From: Nonomuraea turcica
GTDB lineage: Bacteria > Actinomycetota > Actinomycetes > Streptosporangiales > Streptosporangiaceae
DNA: 64,000 nucleotides
Direction: 5' to 3'
Assembly (NCBI RefSeq): GCF_030718205.1
Contig: NZ_JAUZQF010000034.1
Span: forward strand, 37,153 to 101,152
Below are positions 1-9,250 of the stretch, one piece after another. Every line of letters starts with the position of its first letter. Within the stretch, counting starts at the first letter, position 1. The notes under the pieces were generated by a model. That model was not told the DNA's origin. It saw nothing but the letters and a program-made list of their open reading frames with translations, and did not search any database. Made by a program: the position numbers and the translations under genes.

Positions 1-552
1 CCGCCGGACGTCGGCCGGCGTACGCAGGTGCTCCGACAACTCGCCGGCCAGCTCCAGCACGGCGGCGGTGACCGACGGCGGGCCCAGCTCGATCTTGTCC
101 ATCGGCCCGTCGTACATCGCCACCACCCGCGAGGCGAGCTGCCACGACACGGCCGGCGTGACCAGCCGCATGGTCGGCTCCAGCCCCTCGCGCAGGGCGT
201 GGTCGGTGACCAGGCGGGCGGCGTAGGCGTGGTAGGTGGAGACCGTCGGCTCGTTGTCGAGCGCGCCCGGCTCGACCAGGCCCGCCTCCGCCAGTCCGGT
301 GAGGCGTTCCCTGACCCGGGTGGCCAGCTCGGCGGCCGCCTTGCGGGTGAAGGTCAGGCCCAGGACGTTCTCCGGCTTGACCAGGCCGTTGGCCACCAGC
401 CAGACCACGCGCCCGGCCATGGTCTCGCTCTTGCCCGAGCCCGCGCCGGCCATGACCACCATCGGCTCCAGCGGGGCCTCGATGACCACGGCCTGCTCGC
501 CCGTGGGGGGAAGGATGCCGAGCTTGCCGGCGAGTTCGGCGGGGGTCAGCAC
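1..552 (-). CDS. adnA: AdnA-type UvrD-family helicase/nuclease, N-terminal part (runs off window)
   Basis: Only the first 184 codons are inside the window. The GTG start at 552 overlaps the end of the upstream adnB-like gene (the stop lies inside GTGCTGA), which indicates translational coupling. The visible part holds a UvrD Q-motif region, then the Walker A segment AGAGSGKSETM and the following helicase motif LTFTRKAAAELATR. In the known family, AdnA and AdnB form a heterodimeric DNA end-resection motor-nuclease (Rv3201c/Rv3202c) that does the job of RecBCD in actinobacteria. Identification as the A subunit rests on gene order (second gene after adnB). The nuclease domain lies outside the window. 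Confidence 0.85.
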   Translation of the reverse strand, partial: MLTPAELAGKLGILPPTGEQAVVIEAPLEPMVVMAGAGSGKSETMAGRVVWLVANGLVKPENVLGLTFTRKAAAELATRVRERLTGLAEAGLVEPGALDNEPTVSTYHAYAARLVTDHALREGLEPTMRLVTPAVSWQLASRVVAMYDGPMDKIELGPPSVTAAVLELAGELSEHLRTPADVRR

Positions 553-3500
553 ACCTGGCCCCCGTTGTCGTTGACCGGGCAGCTCGCCCTGGCCGCGCAG
601 GTGCGGCAGCCGTCGTTGACCTTGGCCTGGAAGAAGGGGCCCGACATGCCGGTGGCCACGGTGTCCACCAGGTCACCGGCCCAGCCCGGGTTGTCGTCCT
701 CGCTCAGCGGTTGCTGCCCCTGCTCCAGGGCGTCGTTCTTGCCGCCGGCCTTCCCCAGCTGGACGAGCGCGGCGCCGCCCGGCTCGGTCATGCCGTGCCG
801 GGCGAACGCGCCCAGCAGCGCGGCCAGCTGGTAGACGCCGAGCTGCGGGTGGCGGTCGATCTCACCGGCCTTCGGTTTGGAGCCGCCGGTCTTGAGGTCG
901 ATGATCACGGCGCGCCCGTGGTCGTCGCTCTCCACGCGGTCCACCCGGCCCTTGATCTGCACGCCTTCCGAGACCATGGCGGTGAACGACTCCTCCATGG
1001 CCTTCAGCTCGCGCGGGTTGTCCTTCTGCCAGCGCAGGAACTTGCCGATCATCTGCTCGGCGACCTTGCGCTGCTTGCGGTTGTACCAGGTGCCACCGAA
1101 GTCGAGCTCGTGCCAGACCTGGTCGAGCCGCTCGCCCAGGAGGTCCTCGCTGGGCAGGTCGGTGTTGGCCAGCACGGCCAGGGCGTGGATGACGTTGCCC
1201 AGGCCCTGCGCGGTGCTGGTGCCGGCGGCGCCGACGGCGGTCTCCAGGAGCCAGCGCAGGCCGCACTTGGTGAAGCTCTCGACCGCCGAGGGCGAGATGC
1301 TCACGATGCCGTCGGGCCAGCTCAGGGGGCGGTCGTCGGAGATGGGCGTGAGGGCGTACCAGTCGTTGGGGTGGGCGCCCTGGACGCCGGCGGCGGCGAG
1401 GCGGGCGAGTTGCTGCGCCGCTTTCTGCCGGAGTTTTCGGGGTTTGGTGGGGTCGGTCACCGCACTGCGGAGGTCCGCCACCAGGGCGGGCATGTTCAGC
1501 CAGCGGGCCCGGTCGTCCATCGTGGCCGTCTCCACCGCGCCCGGCAGCAGCTCCGACAGGAACCTGGACGCGCGCTCGTCGGTGTCCTCGCCGCCCACGG
1601 CCGTCACCACCAGCCTGTGCCTGGCCCGGGTGACGGCCACGTAGAACAGCCGGCGCTCCTCGGCGAGCAGCTTGGAGGCCAGCGAGGCGGCGTTCGGCCG
1701 AGCCCCCTCGAGCACCTCGACGAGGTCCTCCACGCCCAGCATCGACCCGCGGAGCCGCAGGTCCGGCCAGACCGCCTCCTGGACTCCCGCGACCACCACG
1801 ACGTCCCATTCCAGGCCCTTGGAGCGGTGGGCGGTGAGCACGCGTACGGCGTCGCCGTCGGGTGCCCGGTCGGCCAGCGTGTCACCGGGGATCTCCTGGG
1901 CGGCCAGGTCGTCGATGAACACCTCGGGACCCGCCTTCGGCATCCGGTCCACGAATCTGGCCGCATGGTCGAACAACGCCACGACCGCGTCCAGATCGCG
2001 GTCCGCCTGCGCCCCCCTGGAGCCGCCGGACATGCTCAGCTCGGTCCAGCGCTGGGCCAGCCCGCTGGCGTTCCACACGGCCCACAGGAGATCCTCCGCC
2101 GTGCCCTGCTCGCCTACCGCCTCCCTGGCCACCGCCAGCAGCTTGGCCACCCGCTCGGCCGGGACGGCGACGTGGGGCTCGATCCTGGTGAGCTCGCGGA
2201 CGTCCTGCACGGCCGCGACGAGCAACTCTCCGGACGAACGTGCCTCGCCGGCGTCGGACGCCTCGTTCTCGGCGATCTTGAGTGCCCGGCGGAGGCGGCG
2301 CACGCCGATCATGTCGGTGCCGCCGAGCGGGCCCGTCAGCAGCTCCTCGGCCACCCCCTCATCGAGGTGGGCGGGGTCGAGCACCACCTTCATCAGGGTG
2401 AGCAGCGGGCGCACCCCGGGCTCATGGGCGATCGGCACCTCGTCGCCCGCGATCATCGTCGGCACCCCGGCGTTGGTCAACGCCCGGCGCAGCAGGGGCA
2501 CCTGCCGCCTGGCCGAGCGCACCAGCACCGCCATCCGGTGCCAGGGCACGCCGTCGATCAGGTGGGCCCGCCGCAGCGTGTCCGCGACGATCGCGGCCTC
2601 CTGGCTGGTGCTGTCGGCCAGCAACACACGTACGTCGCCGTCCGGCGTGTCCGGCAGCGGGGCCAGATCGCGGTGGCCGCCTCCTGGCCCGGCGGGAAGG
2701 CGGGTGGCGACCCTGCGAGAGGCCTCCAGCAGACCGGCCCCGCTCCTGCGGCACACGCGCAGCGTCAGCACCGGCGCGTCATGGCCGTCGCGGGTCCTGA
2801 ACCGCTCGGGGAACTTCATGATCCCCTGGACGTCCGCGCCCCTGAACCCGTAGATCGACTGGTCGGGGTCGCCCACCGCCACCAGGTCGCGCCCGTCGCC
2901 CGCGAGCTGGGCCAGCATCAGCTCTTGGGCCGGGTCGGTGTCCTGGTATTCGTCCACGAACACCACGTCGTGCGCCGATCGCTCCCGCTCGCGCACGTCC
3001 GGCCTGGCCAGCAGCGCGGAGGCGGCGCCGATCAGCTCCGCGTAGTCGTAGGTCTCCTCCGGATCGAGGTCGAACCTGTCCTGGTAACGCTCGGCGAACC
3101 GGCCGGCCGCCACCCAGTCGCCCCGCCCGTGCCGCCTTCCTAGCTCGATCAGCCGGTCCCCGTCGAGCCCGCGTTCGTTGGCCCGCGACAGGAAGTCCCG
3201 CAGCTCCTCGGCGAACCCGCGGGTCTTGAGCGGCTCGCGCAGCGACACCGGCCAGTCGAGCCCGCCGCTCTCCAGCTCGCCGTGCAGCAGCCGCCTGATC
3301 TCCAGCAGCTGCTCGGGGCCGGTCAGCAGGCGGGGCGGGGCCTTGCCCTCGAGGATCGACTCGCGGCGCAGGAGCGTGTAGGCGTAGGAGTGGAAGGTCA
3401 GGGCGAGCGGGGTGCGGGTGGTGCGGCGCAGGCGTGCGGTGACGCGCTGGCGCAGCTCCTCGGCGGCCTTGCGGCTGAAGGTGAGGATGAGCACCCGCTC

Positions 3501-3770
3501 GGGGTCCAGGCCGCGGCGCTCGATCCTGTCCACGACACTCTCCACGATCGTGGTGGTCTTGCCGGTGCCCGGGCCGGCGAGGACGAGGAGGGGTCCGCTC
3601 TGGTGTTCGACCACGGCACGTTGGTGCTCGTCGAGCACAGGGGGCACAACAGGGCTGCCGCTGCCGCGCCGTACCAACCGCCAGGTCTGACCACTCACAG
3701 CTCTAAATTCCACCAGACCACAGGGGTAGATCGTGCCGACTTGCCCGGTCTCCCCACGCGATCCGCCCAC
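546..3770 (-). CDS. adnB: AdnB-type ATP-dependent helicase/nuclease
   Basis: UvrD/RecB-like superfamily 1A helicase with a C-terminal RecB-type nuclease, 1074 aa on the longest reading. Visible motifs are Walker A (AGPGTGKTTT, about residue 66), Walker B (FVDEYQDTDPAQ), motif III (GDPDQSIYGFRGAD), motif V (LTAHRSKGLEWDVV) and motif VI (RRLFYVAVTRAR). The nuclease carries IDLKTGG. One cysteine (FTKCGLRW) and a terminal C-x2-C-x5-C cluster resemble the Fe-S staple of AddB/AdnB nucleases. Expected partner is the coupled downstream AdnA, with a role in resection of double-strand breaks. The start is unsure: no clear ribosome site precedes the GTG at 3770, and GTG codons at 3713 or 3698 fit the usual family N-terminus better. 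Confidence 0.9.
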   Translation of the reverse strand: MGGSRGETGQVGTIYPCGLVEFRAVSGQTWRLVRRGSGSPVVPPVLDEHQRAVVEHQSGPLLVLAGPGTGKTTTIVESVVDRIERRGLDPERVLILTFSRKAAEELRQRVTARLRRTTRTPLALTFHSYAYTLLRRESILEGKAPPRLLTGPEQLLEIRRLLHGELESGGLDWPVSLREPLKTRGFAEELRDFLSRANERGLDGDRLIELGRRHGRGDWVAAGRFAERYQDRFDLDPEETYDYAELIGAASALLARPDVRERERSAHDVVFVDEYQDTDPAQELMLAQLAGDGRDLVAVGDPDQSIYGFRGADVQGIMKFPERFRTRDGHDAPVLTLRVCRRSGAGLLEASRRVATRLPAGPGGGHRDLAPLPDTPDGDVRVLLADSTSQEAAIVADTLRRAHLIDGVPWHRMAVLVRSARRQVPLLRRALTNAGVPTMIAGDEVPIAHEPGVRPLLTLMKVVLDPAHLDEGVAEELLTGPLGGTDMIGVRRLRRALKIAENEASDAGEARSSGELLVAAVQDVRELTRIEPHVAVPAERVAKLLAVAREAVGEQGTAEDLLWAVWNASGLAQRWTELSMSGGSRGAQADRDLDAVVALFDHAARFVDRMPKAGPEVFIDDLAAQEIPGDTLADRAPDGDAVRVLTAHRSKGLEWDVVVVAGVQEAVWPDLRLRGSMLGVEDLVEVLEGARPNAASLASKLLAEERRLFYVAVTRARHRLVVTAVGGEDTDERASRFLSELLPGAVETATMDDRARWLNMPALVADLRSAVTDPTKPRKLRQKAAQQLARLAAAGVQGAHPNDWYALTPISDDRPLSWPDGIVSISPSAVESFTKCGLRWLLETAVGAAGTSTAQGLGNVIHALAVLANTDLPSEDLLGERLDQVWHELDFGGTWYNRKQRKVAEQMIGKFLRWQKDNPRELKAMEESFTAMVSEGVQIKGRVDRVESDDHGRAVIIDLKTGGSKPKAGEIDRHPQLGVYQLAALLGAFARHGMTEPGGAALVQLGKAGGKNDALEQGQQPLSEDDNPGWAGDLVDTVATGMSGPFFQAKVNDGCRTCAARASCPVNDNGGQVC

Positions 3771-3841
3771 CGTACCGGGGCAAATCCCAGCTTTTCCGAC
3801 GACACGCCGCCCGTACCTTTCCAGACATAGCGCGATATATC

Positions 3842-4105
3842 GCGTGCAGGCTGGAAGGGAGACCCGGCTTTAAAGACATTGCCAAGCTGATCAACGTCAA
3901 GGCCGGGCCGTGGGCCGCCGACTTCGGGCGCTTTCGCCCTTCAGAGGCTGCTCATGTGCTGTCACACATCGATCAGTACCTGGTTCGGCGGGCCAGACGG
4001 AAGTACAAACTCCTGCGGCGATCTCCACGTCGGGCATGGGAGGCCCTGAAGAAGATCATGAAATCTCATCCGGGGCTCTTCGCGCACTGGAAGTGGAAAT
4101 GCGCT
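3842..4105 (+). pseudogene. Group II intron reverse transcriptase/maturase, C-terminal fragment
   Basis: An open frame without a proper start reads DIAKLINVKAGPWAADFGRF, then a segment with VLSHIDQYLVRRARRKYKLL and a closing PGLFAHWKW. This is the thumb/domain X end typical of group II intron-encoded proteins (INxYLVRWARRKYKRL, then GLFxHW). The finger and palm domains are missing and the frame cannot be followed upstream of about 3840. No domain V RNA was seen nearby. It is a relic directly behind the adnB 5' end and probably marks an old insertion that opened the conserved gene order here. Confidence 0.7.
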
Positions 4106-4429
4106 CAGGCGATCAGTGCCGGCAACCTCCGGCCACCCGAGCGGTATGAGCTTGCGCAGCGTGCGCGCTGGATCACCACATGGAGCGCCAGGAGGGCCAC
4201 CCTCGCGCATCGTCCGGGCCAGGGCCTTCATCTTCCAGACTGCAGCGTCTCCGAAATACGAGCAAGCATAGCTTTTTGCTCGGCCACGCGATCGCCCCAG
4301 GAGCCTGCGGAGAGCGACTGTCCAGATGCATCACCCGCCCCACAGAATTACAAGGAAATCAAGCCTTACTCATAGCAAAAGATCATGTTAACTTTGCCGC
4401 CGAAACCCCCTCAAGTATGTGGAGGTAAA
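4106..4429. other. Intergenic stretch without a recognised gene
   Basis: Between the intron relic and the protease gene. Short frames exist but none has a start with a ribosome site or recognisable sequence. The last 60 bases are AT-richer and end in the ribosome site of the protease, so the protease promoter probably lies here. Confidence 0.5.
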
Positions 4430-5956
4430 ATGGCGGAAAGTTCTTCAGGGTTAGCAGATGGGACAGCAGCAAGGCGAGTAACGTTCCTGGCCATCGTGGC
4501 GCTACTACTGCCGTTGTCGGCGTTTAGCCTCGCAGGTTCTCCCGCTGCGGCATCCCCTGCTCGGACCGAAACCGTGGTGCTGGCCGCTGAGCGGCAATCG
4601 AAGGTCCACCGCCCAACACTGGAAAGACTCAAGCGGGACGCGGCCCGCAAGGGGATCTCCCTGGAGCAGGCCGTGGACGCTTACATCGCACAGAAGGCAA
4701 AGACTGATCCGGCGGCGACCGCGAATTGGCCGGACGGCCCGGTAGATATCCCCGACGTTGCCATCGATGATCTTTCCGCCGCGCACATCGAAGTCCTGAA
4801 GGGGATGGCGCAGGCCCAAGGCGTCAGCTTCAGCGAGGCCATCGAGCGCCACGGATCATGGCCTTCGGCCAAACAGAAGCTGGTCCAGCTCCAGCAAGCC
4901 TTCAAGGGCGAGTTCGCTGGTGGCGAGCGCGCCGCCGACGGCTCACACGTCTGGCTCGGCTTCAAGGGGGATATTCCGGCGCCGGCCATAGAAACGGCCA
5001 AAACCCTGCCCCTCCGGGTGGAGCTACAGGGCCGCCTGGGCTACACCGAGGCCGAACTGAACGACACGAAGAAGCGCGTGCATCACGCCCTACGGGACGA
5101 CCCTCGCTTCTCTGATGTGGCCAGCTATTACGACGCCAAGACCGGTACTGTGCACAGCCTCGTCGTCCCCGCACCCGCAGCTAAAGCGTCCGTCCAGGAC
5201 AATGCCGTCGATTCGGCGGTGTCTTCGCTGGTGACCAATCCGTCCATCACCGTGGACGTGACTGTCACGGATGGGCCCGTCGCATCCACCTTCTCGTCCA
5301 CCGCCACCTCCGCCTCGGTCTCCACTTCTGCCGCGGACCCTTACATTCGGGGTGGGGGGAATCTGGGAGACTGCACGTCCAACTTCAACGTGGTAGCCAC
5401 CTGGGATTATGAGACGCGGCGCCATGGCACGGCTGGGCACTGCGCTAACGGTGCATCGACGAGGACATACTGCAACTATTCCATCGATGGCGGCAACTGC
5501 ACCGGGATCAGCTTGACCAACTCATGTTGGTTGGGTTGCGCCTACGGTGAAGCTGCGCTGTACACCCGGGGCGGTCTGACGCTCACCCGGACCTTCTACT
5601 GGAGCTCCAACCAGAAGGCATATGTGGATGCCGAGGATCCCGTTCAGTGGGTCGGTGATGACGTATGCAAGTGGGGGAAGTCGACCGGGACCACTTGCGG
5701 CACTGTACAGAGAACCAACTGGTCCAACGGCACCGCAGATAATCTCTTCGTCACCGATCAGCCCGCCGGAACCGAGTGTGACCATGGTGACAGCGGTGGC
5801 CCGGCCTTCATGGGAGGTCCGTCGGCAGGCTTCACCGCATATGGCATCGTCGTCGGACAGGGCGCGCTCGTGGGCCAGACGGGCCTGTACTGCGCGTACA
5901 GCCACGTGACGGTGTACCGCGATGCCTTCGGCTACAGGATTTGGAACCGAGAATAG
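4430..5956 (+). CDS. Secreted chymotrypsin-like (S1 family) serine protease with pro-region
   Basis: 508 aa. The ATG at 4430 is preceded by GGAGGT at 4421-4426, so it is preferred over the longer frame. A signal peptide (VTFLAIVALLLPLSAF) is followed by a long pro-region of about 270 residues and then the protease domain from about residue 300. The catalytic His is His337 in TAGHC, the Ser is Ser455 in HGDSGGP, and paired cysteines fit an exported disulfide-stabilised enzyme. Where S1 enzymes have the catalytic Asp, the likely aligned residue is Glu374 (YGEAALY), which is unusual. Known relatives are actinomycete extracellular proteases. It stands alone; a hairpin follows the stop. Confidence 0.85.
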   Translation: MAESSSGLADGTAARRVTFLAIVALLLPLSAFSLAGSPAAASPARTETVVLAAERQSKVHRPTLERLKRDAARKGISLEQAVDAYIAQKAKTDPAATANWPDGPVDIPDVAIDDLSAAHIEVLKGMAQAQGVSFSEAIERHGSWPSAKQKLVQLQQAFKGEFAGGERAADGSHVWLGFKGDIPAPAIETAKTLPLRVELQGRLGYTEAELNDTKKRVHHALRDDPRFSDVASYYDAKTGTVHSLVVPAPAAKASVQDNAVDSAVSSLVTNPSITVDVTVTDGPVASTFSSTATSASVSTSAADPYIRGGGNLGDCTSNFNVVATWDYETRRHGTAGHCANGASTRTYCNYSIDGGNCTGISLTNSCWLGCAYGEAALYTRGGLTLTRTFYWSSNQKAYVDAEDPVQWVGDDVCKWGKSTGTTCGTVQRTNWSNGTADNLFVTDQPAGTECDHGDSGGPAFMGGPSAGFTAYGIVVGQGALVGQTGLYCAYSHVTVYRDAFGYRIWNRE

Positions 5957-5978
5957 AGGGGCAAGGAGTAGCGTAGAG

Positions 5979-6011
5979 GGCTGGACCGCGGCCTTATAGG
6001 GCGGTCCAGCC
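5979..6011 (+). terminator. Hairpin after the protease gene
   Basis: Arms at 5979-5989 and 6001-6011 (GGCTGGACCGC and its complement) form an 11-bp perfect stem with an 11-base loop. No T-run follows, so termination is likely but not certain. Confidence 0.55.
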
Positions 6012-6037
6012 ATCCCTCGCCAGAAGGGGTTGTCTCC

Positions 6038-6571
6038 GTGAGACGACTATCCGCAATCGCTGCGATGCTTGTTGCGGCCGTGAGTTTAGTGGCCTGCACC
6101 GCAGACGCCCGCCGAAGCGGGTCATCTGCGGCCGCTCCGCCTAAACCGTGCCCGTCGGACAAGGTATGCCACGCCGTTATTGGCACCGACCCGGCCATCG
6201 CTGTATATCAGGGGGAATTCTACTCCACCTTGATGCCGTTGACGGCACGGCTTGAGTGGGTGGAAAATGAGTCCTGTCTTGTGGTTACGAGACACGGCGA
6301 TCACTATCGGCAATTCAGGACGCTAGTTCCCCTATGGCCCGAGGGTACGAAACCGGCCCGAGCACCAGACGGCAGACGAGGCATCGAAATTCCCCAAGTT
6401 GGACAGATCTTCGAGGGTGCATTATTTACGGCGGGCGGCACAGATTATCCGCCTAATCTCAAACCACCCGTCCCTCGGATCTCTACTCTTACCCAACCGC
6501 CTGGCGCGTGTACCGCCCATGACGGATTTTTCGTCGTCGAACCGTATGGGATTAGGCGTTTAGAGAGTTAG
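6038..6571 (+). CDS. Putative lipoprotein
   Basis: 177 aa with a GTG start at 6038 behind AGAAGGGG. The N-terminus MRRLSAIAAM is followed by the lipobox VSLVAC, giving a lipidated Cys20 and a predicted exported, membrane-anchored protein. The mature part has several cysteines and no domain that I recognise (a central LEWVENESCLVV segment and a C-terminal FVVEPYGIRRL). It lies 81 bases behind the protease and in the same direction but beyond a hairpin, so co-transcription is uncertain. Confidence 0.7.
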   Translation: MRRLSAIAAMLVAAVSLVACTADARRSGSSAAAPPKPCPSDKVCHAVIGTDPAIAVYQGEFYSTLMPLTARLEWVENESCLVVTRHGDHYRQFRTLVPLWPEGTKPARAPDGRRGIEIPQVGQIFEGALFTAGGTDYPPNLKPPVPRISTLTQPPGACTAHDGFFVVEPYGIRRLES

Positions 6572-6708
6572 TCTCGCGGGCCCTTTACGCCAGATGCGGC
6601 GCATGGCGCCTCCTGGCCGTAGTAGTACGTGATGCGACCGTCCTGCCACACGACGACGGCGGGCCCATCGAACTGATTCTTCTCGATATGGGCACGCGGG
6701 CCGCTCAT
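6568..6708 (-). CDS. Possible 46-aa hypothetical protein
   Basis: Short frame starting MSGPRAHIEKN and containing VVVWQDGRITYYYGQ. The ATG at 6708 follows a weak purine stretch (GAGGACGAG). Convergent to, and overlapping by 4 bases, the lipoprotein gene. No family recognised; kept because the residues look protein-like rather than like a GC shadow. Confidence 0.3.
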   Translation of the reverse strand: MSGPRAHIEKNQFDGPAVVVWQDGRITYYYGQEAPCAASGVKGPRD

Positions 6709-7038
6709 TGTTCTCGTCCTCACACCGCGCGGTTTGGAGCATCGTACGCCGAGTGGAATAACCGCCAGGTCGGCAAGCGCATATACGTTGTCACGCAGCA
6801 TCGCCGAGCTGCTGTCCGCAGGAGGACTGGAGGCACGATTCAGGAGCTTGGCCACTCAAACAGGCCACCGGCCGGACGCCCCACCAGTGCCCAGGTGCGT
6901 CCCTTTTGTTTGCCTATCCGCATCGATCCCGAGCAGGCGACTCAGCTGAGATCCGGGCCGGCGTTCGCCGCGGCGATGGCGTAGCCGTGGCCGGCCTCAT
7001 CCTGGGATATCTGGCTTCGACCGTGGCCGGCCTCTTCT
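6709..7038. other. Intergenic stretch without a recognised gene
   Basis: Frames in this stretch lack plausible starts. It separates the end of the minus-strand IMPase gene from the small frame at 6568. Confidence 0.4.
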
Positions 7039-7971
7039 TCAACTGAAGGTGATAGCAGACAGGATGTCTCGGGCCAGAGGCAGGCTGGAGGCGGCGACGA
7101 ACTTGTATCGGTCCTCCATGGCCTTCGTGATGTCGGCCACAGTGCCAAATCCGTAGTCCAGCGGAATGGGACGGCCCTCCAGATCCAGGACCGTCCCACC
7201 CGCCGCCTGAAGGATGTAGTGACCAGGAGCGAGATCCCACGTGGCGAAACCCTTGGCAAACTCGATCATGGCGTCACTGAAGCCTGCCGCGATGTGGCAT
7301 AGCCCGATCGATCCGAAGTCCACGCCGATACGGCCTCGCCTTGCCCCGTCTGCCGCTGGGCGGCTCAACTGCTCTATCAGTCCGGCTTGCTGTGCGAGCG
7401 GTACGAAGCGCTCGCTGGGTTTCATGAAGAAGTTCGTAACGAGGGACTCCGCCAGCGGCGTCGACCGGTCCAGCCGTAGGGCGTGAGGAGTCCCGTCCTG
7501 GGTGAAGACGAAGGCACGCTCCTGGCCGTCATCGTCACGGGCCGCAGCGTAGATCTGTAGGTGATGGAAGATGTCGCCCACTACGGCCGCGATCGGACGC
7601 GCGAGGCTCCGCGAGTAGATCAGGACATGCGTGTAGCCGTATAGCGCTCGAACTGCCATCTCACTCGTGTCGAGTGGGTCTACCAGGACGCAAAGGTCCG
7701 GCTCCGGATCATCTCCAATGACTTGGGGGTCTGCCTCCTCAGAGGCGTAGACGTACGAGGGGATGACCTCGGTCAGCAAATCCCGGTAGCGCTCATGCAT
7801 CCAAAGGTCGTACTTGGACAGGAAGTTGTCGGAGTGGCGGGTATTGCGGCTCTCTGAGCGGTTGCCCGACAGTGCAGCCTCGATAAGCCGCGGCCGAAGC
7901 TCGCGGATCACCGTCGCCACGAGCTCCGCGAGCTGGTGAGCAATGCCGGAGAGAGGGGGATGGGATGTCAC
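7039..7971 (-). CDS. Inositol monophosphatase-family phosphatase
   Basis: 310 aa. IMPase/FBPase-fold enzymes are metal-dependent phosphomonoesterases. The metal-site motifs are recognisable: SEE at residues 77-79, VDPLDTSEMA at 98-107 (family consensus DPIDGT, so the Gly is lost here) and a late WDLAPGHYILQAAGG (consensus WDxxAG). The substrate cannot be told. It lies 17 bases downstream of, and in the same direction as, the HTH-PRTase gene, so the two are probably one transcript. The pairing of an IMPase-like enzyme with a phosphoribosyltransferase-like regulator suggests a phospho-sugar or nucleotide-related signal, but that is inference. Confidence 0.85.
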   Translation of the reverse strand: MTSHPPLSGIAHQLAELVATVIRELRPRLIEAALSGNRSESRNTRHSDNFLSKYDLWMHERYRDLLTEVIPSYVYASEEADPQVIGDDPEPDLCVLVDPLDTSEMAVRALYGYTHVLIYSRSLARPIAAVVGDIFHHLQIYAAARDDDGQERAFVFTQDGTPHALRLDRSTPLAESLVTNFFMKPSERFVPLAQQAGLIEQLSRPAADGARRGRIGVDFGSIGLCHIAAGFSDAMIEFAKGFATWDLAPGHYILQAAGGTVLDLEGRPIPLDYGFGTVADITKAMEDRYKFVAASSLPLARDILSAITFS

Positions 7972-7988
7972 GACGCACCTCCGTGCCG

Positions 7989-9131
7989 TCAGCGTAGCTC
8001 TAGGGGTGGCTCGATCCCAGGAGGGCTCATCGTCGCGGCGATGAACACGGCCTTGAAGTCCGCAGCCCGCATGATGCCCGCGCCCGTGAGATCGTCAAAG
8101 CGCGCTACCTCAAGGTCCCGCTCCTTCGTCATCGCGCCAAAGACAGCGAAGTAGATTTCGGCACCCGGGTAGCGCTTTCTGATCTCTCCTGTGATGAAGC
8201 CAACTACATCGGCGTGCTTGACCTCGAAGTCACACAAGACGATCGAGGGCGCCTCTGGTAGGGGCGGGCACATGGAAGCCTGATCGAGCTCGATGAAGTC
8301 GCGGCTTTTGTTGCACTTGAGATAGCCGATGGGGCATCGCCCGAACTGGGCGGATGCAAGGAAGGTCGCCATGACGAGGCCGGCCTCGTTGATACCGAAG
8401 CACGCATCGACGTCAAGCCGGCGCCCCACGTTCTTAATCTGGTGAATGAGCCGCTCGATCCCGTAGCCGAACAATGCCCAGCTCTGGTTAAGCAACTGCC
8501 CCGGTCTGGGGTTGGGGAGGGTGTAGAGCCATCTGTCAGGGCTGCCGAACTCCATGGTGGGGACGGCAAGGTTGAAGTCCGGGCCGATGATACTCTCTTT
8601 AGCGGCGTTCGCCTGTCCGTTTGACCTAGCCTGGCGCCCTCTGGGGTCTGCTTGCGGCTCCTCCCCCACGGTGGACGAATCGGCCTCCGCGTACCTCCTA
8701 AGCGAGAGCTGATCTTCTGGTGTGAGACGTTCATATGCCTCCGCCACCAGATCAATGGGAGAGATGTGCTCATTTGCCACGCCAAGAGGACCACTGCCGT
8801 ATGCAGTGGCGAGGACCAGCAGGCTTGAGAAGCTTGGAGGCGATCCCGCTCCGCCACGTTCACGTGCCCAGGTCTCCCAGGCATTGATTGTTGTACCGCC
8901 CAAGCTGGTCTGATTGCCTGTCGCCTGGTTGTACCTATCAGCCGCTTGCACCTGAGAAAGCCCGCACACGTAGCGGTAGGCCTGAAGGCTAGGTATATCC
9001 GGGTGCTGATTGAGTAGCTCTATTGCGGCCTTTTTGACAGAACCTGCCTCTTGCCACAGTTCTCGCCCGATACGCGCCAGTTTGCGCCCCTGTGCTTGCG
9101 GGCTTTCCTCTATTCCTCGTCGGGTAGGCAT
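7989..9131 (-). CDS. HTH regulator fused to a phosphoribosyltransferase-like domain
   Basis: 380 aa. ATG at 9131 is chosen because AGGAGG sits six bases upstream (9138-9143); an in-frame ATG at 9146 overlaps that site. Residues 48-90 look like an XRE-type HTH (LQAYRYVCGLSQVQAADRYN and TTINAWETWARE). After a variable linker, the C-terminal half (about 210-330) has FGINEAGLVMATFLA and PSIVLCDFEVKHADVVG, the arrangement of a PRTase fold with strand-loop-helix and an acidic PRPP-loop-like segment. Probable role: DNA-binding sensor for the divergently transcribed small genes at 9291. Start and HTH are clear; the PRTase assignment is by pattern only. Confidence 0.75.
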   Translation of the reverse strand: MPTRRGIEESPQAQGRKLARIGRELWQEAGSVKKAAIELLNQHPDIPSLQAYRYVCGLSQVQAADRYNQATGNQTSLGGTTINAWETWARERGGAGSPPSFSSLLVLATAYGSGPLGVANEHISPIDLVAEAYERLTPEDQLSLRRYAEADSSTVGEEPQADPRGRQARSNGQANAAKESIIGPDFNLAVPTMEFGSPDRWLYTLPNPRPGQLLNQSWALFGYGIERLIHQIKNVGRRLDVDACFGINEAGLVMATFLASAQFGRCPIGYLKCNKSRDFIELDQASMCPPLPEAPSIVLCDFEVKHADVVGFITGEIRKRYPGAEIYFAVFGAMTKERDLEVARFDDLTGAGIMRAADFKAVFIAATMSPPGIEPPLELR

Positions 9132-9161
9132 CCTTGGCCTCCTCATCGGCCCAACGCTAGA

Positions 9162-9181
9162 TTACCCATCTCAATGGGCAA
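9162..9181. promoter_or_regulatory. Inverted repeat upstream of the HTH-PRTase gene
   Basis: TTACCCAT, four bases, ATGGGCAA: 8-base arms with one mismatch, about 20 bases before the ribosome site of the minus-strand regulator. Placement suits an autoregulatory operator. Confidence 0.35.
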
Positions 9182-9250
9182 TCACTTGAGATCCGCGAAA
9201 GTGCGCAGGTCAGAGCTACCTTTGGATCCGATTGTTTGTGGACGCCCTCA

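Noticed and set aside
711..3143. Long open frame (810 codons) on the plus strand opposite adnB
   Set aside because: Composition is typical of the antisense of a GC-rich gene (His/Arg/Gly-rich), no ribosome site, and the minus strand carries clear helicase motifs.
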